A stretch of 64,000 bases of DNA, from positions 272,101 through 336,100 of the forward strand of contig JACRNB010000008.1 in NCBI GenBank assembly GCA_016219425.1. Direction: 5' to 3'. The notes beneath the pieces are model-generated. The model worked only from the letters and a program-made list of their open reading frames with translations, was not told the origin of the DNA and did no database searches. A program made the position numbers and the translations under genes. Each line of letters begins with the position of its first letter. Position 1 is the stretch's first letter. Positions 26,043 through 34,705 of the stretch are shown piece after piece. This stretch comes from Betaproteobacteria bacterium (GTDB lineage Bacteria; Pseudomonadota; Gammaproteobacteria; Burkholderiales; Thiobacillaceae).

Positions 26043-27155
26043 ATGAGCACGAACCCGCCCCCTCTGACGCCGCCTTCCGAGGCCTCCCGCCACCATGTCG
26101 CCCTGCGTCAGGCCGCCCTGGCGGCGCATCCCGAACTGGCGCGTTTGCAAGGGGCAAACCCCTGGACGGCGCTGGCCATCCCGGTCCTGCTCGCCATCCA
26201 CTGGTCGGTCGCGGCCTGGGTGGGGGCCAGCCAGAGTCTGCTGCTTTGCATGGTTCTCGCCTTTTTTGTCGGCCAGTGGGTGATACACGCCGCGGGCGGA
26301 CTGGTGCATGAGACCTCGCATCGCCTCATCCTTCGTTCCCGCGCCGGCAAGCTCCTGGTCGATCTCGGGCTGGAATGGATTCTGGCCTCCTTCGCGCGGC
26401 AACTGACCTACCAGCACGAACACGTTTCCAGCCATCACCGCTATCAGGGCGACTACGAGCGCGATTACGAACACGAAGACCTGTGCGCCCAGACGGCGCG
26501 TCTGGCGTACACGCGGCAACACCCGCGCCGGCAACGGCTGGTCACGCTCGCCACCCTGGCCCTGCACAGCCTGCCCTTCGGCTTTCTGCTCTCGGACTGG
26601 CTCATGCCCCGCTTTTATCGGGCGGTCACCGGGCGGGCCGTCTGCGATGCGGCGCGGCGCATCCCCGCGACCCGACCGACCCGGCAGGAGCGGCGACTGT
26701 TCATGGCGACCTCCCTCCTCTCCAATCTGGCCCTGCTAAGCGCCTTCGGCTGGCTGGGCTGGCTCTACCACAACTGGGCCCTGTCGTTCTTCCTGGGCAA
26801 GATGGGGGTCTCCAACCTGGGGCAATCCCTGAGCGAGCACGAGGGCGACGACCCGGACGCGCCGACGCGTTCCACCTACGGCCCGGTCAACCTGTTCCTG
26901 TTCAACACCGGCCATCACCTGGAACACCATGTCTTCGTCAACGTGCCCTGGAACCGCCTGCCCGCCCTGCACCGCGCCGCGCCGGAGGTGTTCCGCCACG
27001 AAAACACCCGCTCCTACGCCTGGCACTGGTGGCGGCACGTCCGCGCGGATTTCTCGCCCTCGCGCCGCAATGCGCTCCAGGGCGGCGATTTGAGCGCGCG
27101 CTGCGCCGCCGGCCCGAGCGCCGACGTCACCGCAACAACAACGCCTCGCCCGTGA
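26043..27155 (+). CDS. membrane fatty acid/sphingolipid desaturase-like protein
   Basis: A 370-residue membrane di-iron enzyme. The three histidine boxes are HETSH (89-93), HEHVSSHH (125-132) and HHLEHH (291-296), with hydrophobic pairs between them. The segment FNTGHHLEHHVFVNVPWNRL resembles the last box of the DEGS sphingolipid delta-4 desaturase/hydroxylase group, where an NxGxHxxHHxFPN pattern is usual, and HHRYQGDY is also DEGS-like. With sphingoid-base genes 32 kb away a sphingolipid substrate is plausible, but a general acyl desaturase is not excluded. AGGAT precedes the start. The 3' end overlaps the convergent membrane protein gene by 29 bases. Confidence 0.8.
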   Translation: MSTNPPPLTPPSEASRHHVALRQAALAAHPELARLQGANPWTALAIPVLLAIHWSVAAWVGASQSLLLCMVLAFFVGQWVIHAAGGLVHETSHRLILRSRAGKLLVDLGLEWILASFARQLTYQHEHVSSHHRYQGDYERDYEHEDLCAQTARLAYTRQHPRRQRLVTLATLALHSLPFGFLLSDWLMPRFYRAVTGRAVCDAARRIPATRPTRQERRLFMATSLLSNLALLSAFGWLGWLYHNWALSFFLGKMGVSNLGQSLSEHEGDDPDAPTRSTYGPVNLFLFNTGHHLEHHVFVNVPWNRLPALHRAAPEVFRHENTRSYAWHWWRHVRADFSPSRRNALQGGDLSARCAAGPSADVTATTTPRP

Positions 27156-28521
27156 ACCCCGGCGCCGCCCGGTAGCCGCTCTCCAGCGCCACCCGCAGCA
27201 TGGCCTCGCCCCAGACCGGAGCGTTCTGGATCGCGGCAAATTCTCGTTGCCGCACCCGTGCGTACAGGGCGTCCGGGGAGGCATGGCCGGTCGCCACGCC
27301 TTGGGAATGGCCGAAGGGGTCCACAACGCGGCCCTGCCCGCCCCAGTAGCAGAACGCGGGCTCGCCGCATAACGCGGGACGTCCCGCAGTCCGTAGCGCC
27401 TGGATCAAGACGGCGCTGCGCCGGACTTCATCCTGATGCGGTGTCAGCCAATGCGCCTTCTCAAGCCACTCCGGCGCGGCCTGGATCGCCGCCGACAGGG
27501 CGATGGGCGTCAGAAATGCCGTTGCCAGGGCCGCCCGCCCCTTGTGCGGGCAGAGCGGAGAGGATGCGGACGCATTGCGCAAGGCGAGGGCGAAACCCAG
27601 TGTGCACGCGATGTAGACATCAAAAAAGACGTTCTGGTCCACGCCGGCGCCGCCGATGAAATACACCCCGCTCAAGCTTCCGATGCCGGCGTAGATCGCG
27701 CAGAAACGCAGCTGCACATCCTCTTTCCAATACCAGGAGGCGCCCCCCAGCAGCAGCAGCAGGGGCCCCGTCTTCACCAGCCAATGGCCGCCCGAATCGA
27801 GCGACATGCTCCATGCATGAACCCGTGGCGTCAGCAGATGGGCAAGAAAACCGGGGCCGTATGCCGTCTCGCACAGCCACCAGGCCAGGCCCGCAGCCGA
27901 CACGGAGGCAAGGCAGAACGCCAGGGCGGATCGGCGTTCATACCGCAGCAGCCAGATCAGGAGGCTGAGCGGCAGCACCACCAGGTTCTGCTTGACGCAC
28001 CCCGCCAGGACCATCAGCACGGCGGCGGCGGCCAACGCCCGTGGTGCGCCGGGATGGCGCGCCACGACCCACAGCCCGGCGGCGGCGAGCGCATGCCCCA
28101 GCATCTGCGGGTCATTGATGCCCGGATAGTGGCTGTAGGCCAGGAACAGCGCCGCCAGATACGTCCCGGCCCACAGACCGCCCGACGCCCCGGCCCATAT
28201 CCTGGCGGTCAGGCCCGTGAAGAGGCACAGGGCAAGGAACGACAGGGTCGCCACCGCCCTGCCTGCGACGATGAAATCCGGGATCGCCCCGGAGGCGGCC
28301 TGCACGGCCAGAAATGACAGGGGCGGATAGTTGTTGCCGAACCCCTCGCCGCGGGCGGGGTAGAGGGCCAGCCCCAGGTCCAGGGCCTGGACATGCAGGG
28401 CGTTCCAGCCCTCGTTGAAGTCCAGCGGCGTCAGCACGGGGATGCTCAGGACCAGACGCAGAAGCTGCGGCAGGCAGAGCAGCGCCAGGACCAGCGGCCA
28501 GCCCGGGCCGGGGGCGCTCAT
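27127..28521 (-). CDS. GT39/ArnT-like polytopic membrane glycosyltransferase
   Basis: A 464-residue protein with about ten hydrophobic helices. The first periplasmic loop has TPLDFNEGWNA, an acidic motif typical of lipid-linked-sugar glycosyltransferases of the GT39/GT83 fold, followed by YPPLSFL. The C-terminal third is a soluble periplasmic domain with LCGEPAFCYWGG. It should take a polyprenyl-phosphate sugar as donor, which fits the polyprenyl-phosphate glycosyltransferase encoded just upstream (four-base overlap). The start at 28521 is set by that overlap; a longer in-frame reading upstream is a shadow. Confidence 0.78.
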   Translation of the reverse strand: MSAPGPGWPLVLALLCLPQLLRLVLSIPVLTPLDFNEGWNALHVQALDLGLALYPARGEGFGNNYPPLSFLAVQAASGAIPDFIVAGRAVATLSFLALCLFTGLTARIWAGASGGLWAGTYLAALFLAYSHYPGINDPQMLGHALAAAGLWVVARHPGAPRALAAAAVLMVLAGCVKQNLVVLPLSLLIWLLRYERRSALAFCLASVSAAGLAWWLCETAYGPGFLAHLLTPRVHAWSMSLDSGGHWLVKTGPLLLLLGGASWYWKEDVQLRFCAIYAGIGSLSGVYFIGGAGVDQNVFFDVYIACTLGFALALRNASASSPLCPHKGRAALATAFLTPIALSAAIQAAPEWLEKAHWLTPHQDEVRRSAVLIQALRTAGRPALCGEPAFCYWGGQGRVVDPFGHSQGVATGHASPDALYARVRQREFAAIQNAPVWGEAMLRVALESGYRAAPGFTGEALLLR

Positions 28522-29612
28522 CCCGTCCTCCTGCGACGCCAAAGCACACGGTCGGAGATGACGAACTTCCACAGGGTATCCATGGCGATGCCGGCCAGCG
28601 CTGCGGGCAAGGCCAGTCCTTGCAGGCGTTCGTACACCCAGGAGGCCATGGACACATTGGCCAGCAGGCCCGCCGAGCAGATCGCGAGATAGGCCAGCCA
28701 GCCCCGAATCAGCCCGACCCCGTGAAAACGCCGGTCCCGGAACGTCAACGCGTTGTTGAGTGCAAAGTTGCAGGTCATGGCCGTCAGGGCTGCCGTGAAC
28801 TGGGCCGCGGCAAACGTCAGGGAAATTCCCAGGGCCGCATAGAGCGCGGCCAGATGGACCAGCAAGCCCAAGGCCCCCACCGCGAGAAAGGAAACCGCGC
28901 GCGCGGGCAGCCAGCCGCGGCTGAGTTTTTCCGCCAGCAGTGCGCCGAACTGCCAGATCGCCAGGGCATCCAGTTTGGATTCGCCGGCCTGCCGGGGCTG
29001 GAACCGGAACGGAACCTCGACATGCCTCAGGCCGGGATGGCTGGCCAGGATGTCGAACAGCAACTTGAACCCCGAGTTGCTCAGGCGGCGGACCACGGCA
29101 AGACAAGCCTCGCGCCGGATGACGAAAAAACCGCTCAGGGGGTCGCGCGTTTCCCGGCGGATGGCCCATCGGATCAAGGAATTGCCCAGCCGGGACAGCC
29201 GGCTGCGCCGCACTCCCAGGGCCTCGCTGCAATCCGCCCCGGCAAGCTCGCGGCAGGCGCTGGCCAGGTCCGCAGGCGCGGTTTCCAGGGCCTGGATCAG
29301 GTCGCGGATCAGCATGGGGTCGTGCTGGCCATCCGCATCCATCACGCACAGAAGGTCGGCGGTGCTGCTCAACATCCCCTGGATGCAGGAATTCGCCAAA
29401 CCCGGATCGGCAATCCGCAGGATCAGCCTCACCCGTGGATCGAACCGGGCGATGCGCCGGATCTCCTCCGCCGACCCGTCCGGCGAATCGTCATCGACGA
29501 ACAGGATCTCCCAGGCGACATCCGCCAGGGCCGCATCCAGGCGCTGCACCAGCGATTCGAGGTTGCGCCGTTCGTTGAAGACCGGCGCGACGATGCAGAT
29601 TCGCGGGGGCAT
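28518..29612 (-). CDS. polyprenyl-phosphate glycosyltransferase-GtrA fusion
   Basis: A 364-residue fusion. Residues 1-235 form a GT2 domain like dolichyl-phosphate mannosyltransferase: ICIVAPVFNERRNLE, the DDDSPDGS loop, MDADGQHDP as metal site, and SGFFVIRREA. Residues about 240-364 form a four-helix GtrA domain (AVSFLAVGALGLLVH, NFALNNALTFRDR), thought to flip the lipid-linked sugar. Such fusions supply periplasmic sugar donors. It lies three bases after the PhyH gene stop and overlaps the GT39-like gene, so all three form a minus-strand operon. Confidence 0.88.
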   Translation of the reverse strand: MPPRICIVAPVFNERRNLESLVQRLDAALADVAWEILFVDDDSPDGSAEEIRRIARFDPRVRLILRIADPGLANSCIQGMLSSTADLLCVMDADGQHDPMLIRDLIQALETAPADLASACRELAGADCSEALGVRRSRLSRLGNSLIRWAIRRETRDPLSGFFVIRREACLAVVRRLSNSGFKLLFDILASHPGLRHVEVPFRFQPRQAGESKLDALAIWQFGALLAEKLSRGWLPARAVSFLAVGALGLLVHLAALYAALGISLTFAAAQFTAALTAMTCNFALNNALTFRDRRFHGVGLIRGWLAYLAICSAGLLANVSMASWVYERLQGLALPAALAGIAMDTLWKFVISDRVLWRRRRTG

Positions 29613-29615
29613 GGC

Positions 29616-30368
29616 CTAGACCCGGTAACGGTATTCCTTGCCCGCCTCGCGCTCGTTGTCCGGCGGGAAATTGGCGCGCTTGTCGGCGAAATAGCGTTCC
29701 CGATGGTCCCCATCGGCGGCGCGGTTGTAGGTGAGATAGACGTTGCGGCGCGGGCTGTCGGTGCGGTTGGGGGCGGACTGGTGCGGCGCATAGCAGTCGA
29801 AGAAGGCCACGTCGCCGGGCTGCATGGGGCAGGCGACGAACTCCACCCCGGCCAGTTGCGCCGGCGTCAGGGGCTTCATGCGCTCCCCCAGCCAGCCGCG
29901 CTTGTGGTGGCCGGCGGCCAGTTCCAGACAGCCGTTTTCCACCGTATTCGCGTCGATGGCGATGCATACCGAGAGGAAGTAGGGCGCGTAATCGTCCCAG
30001 CCCGGCTGGATGTCCTGGTGCGGCTCGAAACCGCCGCCGCCGGGCAGCTTGAAGTTGATCTTTTCCTTGAACAGCACGGACGGGCCGCCCTGAAGCGCGT
30101 CCGTCACGTCCAGCATCTTGCGTGCGCCGGTGATGGCGGCGAAGGGCATGTCCGGGTCGGCGAACTTCTCGATGCGGCACAGGATGCGCCGGCCCGGCTC
30201 GCTCAGGCTGTCCTCGTAATACGCCATCTCCTTGCCGAAGGCGGGCGGGGTGTGCGCCAGGCGTTCGACCCACGCCTGCATCTGCGCCACCTCGTCCGCG
30301 TCATACATGCCGCGCAGGACGAGAAACCCGTCGCGCGCGAAATCCGCCAACTGCTGCTGCGTCACCAT
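29616..30368 (-). CDS. phytanoyl-CoA dioxygenase (PhyH) family Fe(II)/2-oxoglutarate oxygenase
   Basis: A 250-residue protein of the PhyH family. The facial triad is visible as HQD in [15 protein letters not shown] and a distal His in [19 protein letters not shown], whose Arg would bind 2-oxoglutarate. The start [20 protein letters not shown] is the usual PhyH N-terminus. It is divergent from the PEP mutase gene, with only 79 bases between starts. PhyH enzymes include PhnY and related 2-aminoethylphosphonate hydroxylases, so hydroxylation of AEP or an AEP conjugate is a reasonable guess. Hydroxylation of a lipid or a sugar is also possible. Confidence 0.82.
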   Translation of the reverse strand: MVTQQQLADFARDGFLVLRGMYDADEVAQMQAWVERLAHTPPAFGKEMAYYEDSLSEPGRRILCRIEKFADPDMPFAAITGARKMLDVTDALQGGPSVLFKEKINFKLPGGGGFEPHQDIQPGWDDYAPYFLSVCIAIDANTVENGCLELAAGHHKRGWLGERMKPLTPAQLAGVEFVACPMQPGDVAFFDCYAPHQSAPNRTDSPRRNVYLTYNRAADGDHRERYFADKRANFPPDNEREAGKEYRYRV

Positions 30369-30447
30369 GGAAAACCCCTTGGGTTGTGAAGATGTTTGGG
30401 GCGGCATAATGCCAGCCGTTCCTGAAACGTCCAGCCGCAAGTCCCCC

Positions 30448-32064
30448 GTGAAGAAGACCACCCAGTTCCGCCGCCTGCTCAACTCCCCCGATCTGGAATT
30501 CCTGTGCGAGGCCCACAACGGCCTCTCCGCGCGCATCGTCGAAGAGGCCGGGTTCCGGGGCGTCTGGGCCAGCGGCCTGTCCATCGCCGCGCAGTTCGGC
30601 GTGCGCGACAACAACGAGGCGAGCTGGACCCAGGTGCTGGACGTGGTGGAGTTCATGGCGGACGCCACCAGCGTCCCCATCCTGCTCGACGGCGACACCG
30701 GCTACGGCAACTTCAACAACCTGCAACGCCTGGTGCGCAAGCTGGAACAGCGCGGCGCGGCGGCGGTGTGCATCGAAGACAAGCTGTTCCCCAAGACCAA
30801 CAGCTTCATCGACGGCAAACGCCAGCCCCTGGCCGACATGGCCGAGTTCTGCGGCAAGATCAAGGCAGGCAAGGACGCCCAGAGCGACCCGGATTTCAGC
30901 ATCGTCGCCCGCATCGAGGCCTTCATCGCCGGCTGGGGCCTGGACGAGGCCCTGCGCCGCGCCGAGGCCTACCACGCGGCGGGCGCGGACGCGGTGCTGA
31001 TCCACAGCGCCCTGTCCGTGCCGGACGAGATCCTCGCCTTCGCCAAGGCATGGGACCGGCGCTGCCCCATCGTCATCGTCCCCACCAAGTACTACGCCAC
31101 CCCCACCGAAGTGTTCCGCAACCACGGCATCTCCCTGGTGATCTGGGCCAACCAGATCCTGCGCAGCGCCATCACCGCCATGCAGGAGACCGCGCGCGAA
31201 CTGCACCGGGAGGAAAGCCTGGTGCGCGTCGAGCAGCGCGTGGCGGGCGTGTCCGAGGTGTTCCGCCTGCAAGGCGCGCACGAACTGGAAGCGGCGGAGC
31301 GCCGCTATCTGCCCGCCGACCGCACCCCTCCCGCCGCCCTGGTGCTGGCCGCCTCGCGCGGCGAGGAACTGGGCGAACTGACCGCCGACCGCCCCAAGAC
31401 CATGGTGCGCATCGGCGACCAGCCGCTGCTCGGACACATCGTCGCCGGCTTCCAGGCGGTGGGGGTCAAGGACATCACCGTGGTGCGCGGCTACGCCAAG
31501 GCGACGGTGAACCTGCCCGGCCCCGCCTATGTGGACAACGACGACCACGCCGACACCGGCGAGCTGTACTCCCTGGCCCTGGGCCTGGGGTCGCGCGACT
31601 GGGGCGCGGAAGGGCTGATCGTGTGCTACGGCGACGTACTGTTCCGTAAATACATCCCGCAGCTCCTGCTGGACGCGCAGGACGACCTGACGGTGGTGGT
31701 GGACACCCAGTGGCAGGACAGCGTCAACCGCGACCGCGACGTCGATTACGTGCGCTGCTCGCTGCCCTATTCCCGCCTGCACTACAACCGCCCGGTGCAG
31801 TTGGAGCGGGTCTCCGGCGCGCTGCCCGCAGCGGACATCCACGGCGAATGGATGGGCTTCCTGCGCATCTCCGCCGCCGCCCTGCCCGCCCTGCGCGCCG
31901 AACTGGCAGCCCTCCTGTCCGACCCCGCGCACCGCCGCGCCAAGCTCCCCCTGCTGCTCAACCGCCTGGCCGACCAGGGCCGCGTCCTCCGCGTGATCTA
32001 CACCAGCGGCAACTGGCTCGACATCGACCGCCTGGAAGACGTGGTCAACGCAGGGGGGTTCTGA
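30448..32064 (+). CDS. pepM: PEP mutase-nucleotidyltransferase fusion (PepM-PntC type)
   Basis: A 538-residue bifunctional protein. Residues 1-285 are phosphoenolpyruvate mutase: [24 protein letters not shown] (81-88) and the diagnostic [10 protein letters not shown] (110-119), which match the EDK-x5-NS signature that makes the P-C bond. Residues about 295-538 are a MobA/LicC-like nucleotidyltransferase ([25 protein letters not shown]), as in PntC, which activates AEP as CDP-AEP. GTG at 30448 is preferred because the family begins [15 protein letters not shown] at 30409 is the alternative, but it overlaps a possible -10 CATAAT (30405-30410). It heads the phosphonate operon. Confidence 0.92.
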   Translation: MKKTTQFRRLLNSPDLEFLCEAHNGLSARIVEEAGFRGVWASGLSIAAQFGVRDNNEASWTQVLDVVEFMADATSVPILLDGDTGYGNFNNLQRLVRKLEQRGAAAVCIEDKLFPKTNSFIDGKRQPLADMAEFCGKIKAGKDAQSDPDFSIVARIEAFIAGWGLDEALRRAEAYHAAGADAVLIHSALSVPDEILAFAKAWDRRCPIVIVPTKYYATPTEVFRNHGISLVIWANQILRSAITAMQETARELHREESLVRVEQRVAGVSEVFRLQGAHELEAAERRYLPADRTPPAALVLAASRGEELGELTADRPKTMVRIGDQPLLGHIVAGFQAVGVKDITVVRGYAKATVNLPGPAYVDNDDHADTGELYSLALGLGSRDWGAEGLIVCYGDVLFRKYIPQLLLDAQDDLTVVVDTQWQDSVNRDRDVDYVRCSLPYSRLHYNRPVQLERVSGALPAADIHGEWMGFLRISAAALPALRAELAALLSDPAHRRAKLPLLLNRLADQGRVLRVIYTSGNWLDIDRLEDVVNAGGF

Positions 32065-32108
32065 TGCGCCGGTCACCTCCCCCGCCCCGTCACGCCCACC
32101 CGATTGCA

Positions 32109-32342
32109 GGGTTTCCCCCCCTTTGGAAAAGGGGGAAGGCGCGCGTGGAGGCGTCTGCGCAGCCCCACCGGTTTTCCCCCCTTTCCCAAAGGGGGGCAGG
32201 GGGGATTTCTGAGCCGGGTCGCTTGGCCACCGTCGCTAAATCCCCCTCACTCCCCCTTTGGAAAAGGGGGAAGGCGCTCGTGGAAGCGTCTGCGCGGACC
32301 CAACGGGGTTCCCCCTTTTTCCAAAGAGGGAAGGCGCGCGTC
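32109..32342. repeat. CCCCCTTTGGAAAAGGGGG repeat block
   Basis: The 337 bases between the PEP mutase fusion and the decarboxylase hold four versions of a CCCCCTTT/AAAGGGGG dyad (near 32114-32137, 32174-32200, 32251-32274 and 32310-32331). The first and third are part of a longer direct repeat of about 40 bases, offset by 135 bases, ending GGCGTCTGCGC or AGCGTCTGCGC. No gene is evident in this stretch. Confidence 0.8.
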
Positions 32343-32401
32343 TTGGCGGCGTCGTGGCATCCCGCCTGCGCGGGCAGGCCGGCGCACTTGGGGCGGCCTG
32401 C

Positions 32402-33553
32402 ATGATCCAGGCTGCTGACTTCGTCCGCGCTGCGCGCGACCTGGGCTGGTCTCTCTGGACCGGTACGCCTTGTTCCTACCTCGCGCCCTTCATCAACCAC
32501 GTCATGGCCGACCCCGGTCTGGGCTACCTGCCTGCCAGCAATGAGGGCGAGGCCGTGGCCATTGCCGCCGGGGCGGAACTGGCGGGGCGGCGCGGCATCG
32601 CACTGTTCCAGAATTCCGGCCTGGGCAACGCGGTCAACCCGCTCACCTCCCTGGCCCACACCCACCGCATCCCGGTGCTGCTCATCGTCACCTTGCGCGG
32701 CGAACCCGGCGGCCCGGCGGATGAACCCCAGCACGGACTCATGGGCGGCATCACCACCGCCCTGCTCGACCTCATGCAGATCCGCTGGGAGTTCTTTCCG
32801 CACGAGCCGGAGGCCATTCATCCCTGCCTCGCCCGCGCTCGCGCCCACCTGGACGAGGCCGGGCTGCCCTATGCCCTGGTGATGCGCAAGGATGCCGTCG
32901 CCCCCTGTCCGGCCCCGCCCGCGCCCGCCGCCCGCCCGGTCGGTGCGCCGCCGCCCGCCGCCGACTCCGCCACGGCCACGGCGACCCGGCGCGACTATCT
33001 GGCGGCGATTCAGGCGCGCGCCGGGGAGCGCGACCTCCTCGTCGCCACCACCGGCTACACCGGGCGCGAGCTGTACGCCCTGGCGGATCGCCCCAACCAG
33101 TTTTACCTGGTGGGGGCCATGGGCTGCGCCTCCAGCGTCGGCCTGGGGCTGGCTCTGGCGCGGCCCGACCTCAACGTCACCGTGCTGGACGGTGACGGTG
33201 CGGCCCTGATGCGCCTGGGCGCTCTGGCCGCCATCGGCTACCTGCGCCCGCCCAACCTGCTGCATGTGGTGCTCGACAACGGCCAGCACGAATCCACCGG
33301 CGGCCAGGCCACGGTGAGCCCGTCCACCGACCTGGCCGCCGTGGCCGCCGCCTGCGGCTACCCGCACACGGCGCGCTGCCTCGCGCCCGAGGCCCTGGCC
33401 GCGCAGTTCGCCGCGCCGCGCACGCGCCTGGGGTTCATCCAGGCGGCGGTGCAGCCCGGCGTACCGGACGGCTTGCCCCGGCCCCGCATCTCCCCGGCGG
33501 AGGTCGCCCAACGCCTGCGCCGGCACATCCAGTCTCTGGGAGCGCCAGCGTGA
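32402..33553 (+). CDS. ppd: phosphonopyruvate decarboxylase
   Basis: A 383-residue thiamine-diphosphate enzyme that converts phosphonopyruvate to phosphonoacetaldehyde, making the PEP mutase step irreversible. The N-terminal PYR domain has TGTPCSYLAPFINHV and ASNEGEAVAIAAG (catalytic Glu). RGEPGGPADEPQHGLMG is characteristic of the family. The C-terminal PP domain has the TPP motif VLDGDGAALMRLGAL with LDNGQHESTGG. A proline/alanine-rich linker (about 166-200) joins the domains. The start is the ATG at 32402; an upstream in-frame extension would run through the repeat block. It overlaps the next gene by GTGA. Confidence 0.94.
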   Translation: MIQAADFVRAARDLGWSLWTGTPCSYLAPFINHVMADPGLGYLPASNEGEAVAIAAGAELAGRRGIALFQNSGLGNAVNPLTSLAHTHRIPVLLIVTLRGEPGGPADEPQHGLMGGITTALLDLMQIRWEFFPHEPEAIHPCLARARAHLDEAGLPYALVMRKDAVAPCPAPPAPAARPVGAPPPAADSATATATRRDYLAAIQARAGERDLLVATTGYTGRELYALADRPNQFYLVGAMGCASSVGLGLALARPDLNVTVLDGDGAALMRLGALAAIGYLRPPNLLHVVLDNGQHESTGGQATVSPSTDLAAVAAACGYPHTARCLAPEALAAQFAAPRTRLGFIQAAVQPGVPDGLPRPRISPAEVAQRLRRHIQSLGAPA

Positions 33554-34623
33554 TCCTGCTCAATCCCGGCCCCGTCACCCTCAGCCCCGGCGTGCGCCGC
33601 GCCCTGGCCGAAGGCGCGGACCTGTGCCACCGCGAAGCGGAGTTCGCCGCCCTCACGCGCGACCTGCTGGCCGGTCTGGAGGCGGTGTATGAGGATGCCC
33701 AGGACTACGCCGCCGCGCTCCTGACGGGCTCCGGCACCTGCGGCGTGGAGGCCATGCTTGCCACCTTTGCGCCGCGCGACCGCCCCACCCTGGTGGCGGC
33801 CAACGGCGTTTACGGCGAGCGCATGGCGGAGATGCTGCGGCGGCAGGGCAAACCCCTGTTGCTGGCGCGTTCGGAGTGGGCGGCCCCCATCGACCTGGAG
33901 GCGGTGCGCCGCTTGCTCGACGCCCGCCCGGATACCGCGTGCGTGGCCGCGGTGCACCACGAGACCACCACGGGCCGCCTCAACGACCTCACGCCGCTCG
34001 CCGCCCTGTGCCGCGAGCGCGGCGCGGAACTGTTGATCGACGCCGTGAGCAGCTTCGGCGGCGAGGAAATCCCCTTGGCTACATGGCGGCCTCTGGCTCT
34101 GGCGGGGACCGCCAACAAGTGCCTGCACGGAATTCCCGGTCTGGCCTGCGTGCTGGCGCGGCGCGCGGCGTTGGAGCAGGAGTCGGGACATGCCCCCAGC
34201 CTGTACCTGGACCTGGGCGGCTACTACCGCGAGCAGCGCAACGGGTTTTCGCCGTTCACCCAGGCGGTGCAGGCGGCCCAGGCGCTGCACGCGGCGCTGG
34301 CGGAGTTCGCGCAGCAGGGCGGCTGGGGCGCGCGCCGTGCGCGGTATCAGGCCCGCACGGATCGCATCCGCGCCCGGCTGGCGGCGCTGGGCGTCGCCCC
34401 CCTGCTGCCTGCCGGGGAATCCGCGGCCATGCTGACGGCGTACCTCATGCCCGCGGGGCGGAGCTACGAGGCCCTGCACGACAGCCTCAAGGCGCAGGGG
34501 TTCGTCCTCTATGCCGGGCAGGGGCCGTTCCACGGGCGCGTTTTTCGCATCGCCACCATGGGCGAGATCGGCGCGACCGACCTGGAGCGGCTGGAAACGG
34601 CGCTGACGGAGTTCTTTGCATGA
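33550..34623 (+). CDS. 2-aminoethylphosphonate-forming transaminase
   Basis: A 357-residue class V PLP enzyme that aminates phosphonoacetaldehyde to 2-aminoethylphosphonate. LLNPGPVTLSPGVRRAL is the PhnW/AepT-type N-terminus, LTGSGTCGVEAM binds the cofactor phosphate, VHHETTTGRLND and IDAVSSFGGEEI follow, and the Schiff-base lysine is in GTANKCLHGIPG. It belongs to the biosynthetic AEP aminotransferase group (AepT/PhnW-like); sequence does not give reaction direction, but position after pepM-ppd does. GTG start with GTGA overlap. The stop lies in an ATGA at the edge of a hairpin repeat. Confidence 0.92.
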   Translation: MILLNPGPVTLSPGVRRALAEGADLCHREAEFAALTRDLLAGLEAVYEDAQDYAAALLTGSGTCGVEAMLATFAPRDRPTLVAANGVYGERMAEMLRRQGKPLLLARSEWAAPIDLEAVRRLLDARPDTACVAAVHHETTTGRLNDLTPLAALCRERGAELLIDAVSSFGGEEIPLATWRPLALAGTANKCLHGIPGLACVLARRAALEQESGHAPSLYLDLGGYYREQRNGFSPFTQAVQAAQALHAALAEFAQQGGWGARRARYQARTDRIRARLAALGVAPLLPAGESAAMLTAYLMPAGRSYEALHDSLKAQGFVLYAGQGPFHGRVFRIATMGEIGATDLERLETALTEFFA

Positions 34624-34631
34624 TCGGCCCC

Positions 34632-34692
34632 GTGGCGCCGGCATCCTTGCCGGCTCGCAGGAAAGAGCCGGCAAGGATGCCGGCGCTACCAC
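34632..34692. repeat. GCCGGCATCCTTGCCGGCTC hairpin repeat, copy 1
   Basis: GCGCCGGCATCCTTGCCGGC and its complement are separated by a short loop, ending CGCTACCAC. It separates the AEP transaminase from the next nucleotidyltransferase. The 8-base sequence GCATGATC occurs on both sides (34618-34625 and 34704-34711). Related copies are at 55242-55313 and 58906-58962. Confidence 0.85.
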
Positions 34693-34705
34693 GGCAGCCC
34701 GTCGC

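Noticed and set aside
32090..33526. 478-codon minus-strand open frame opposite phosphonopyruvate decarboxylase
   Set aside because: Shadow frame; the plus strand has PYR and PP domain motifs.
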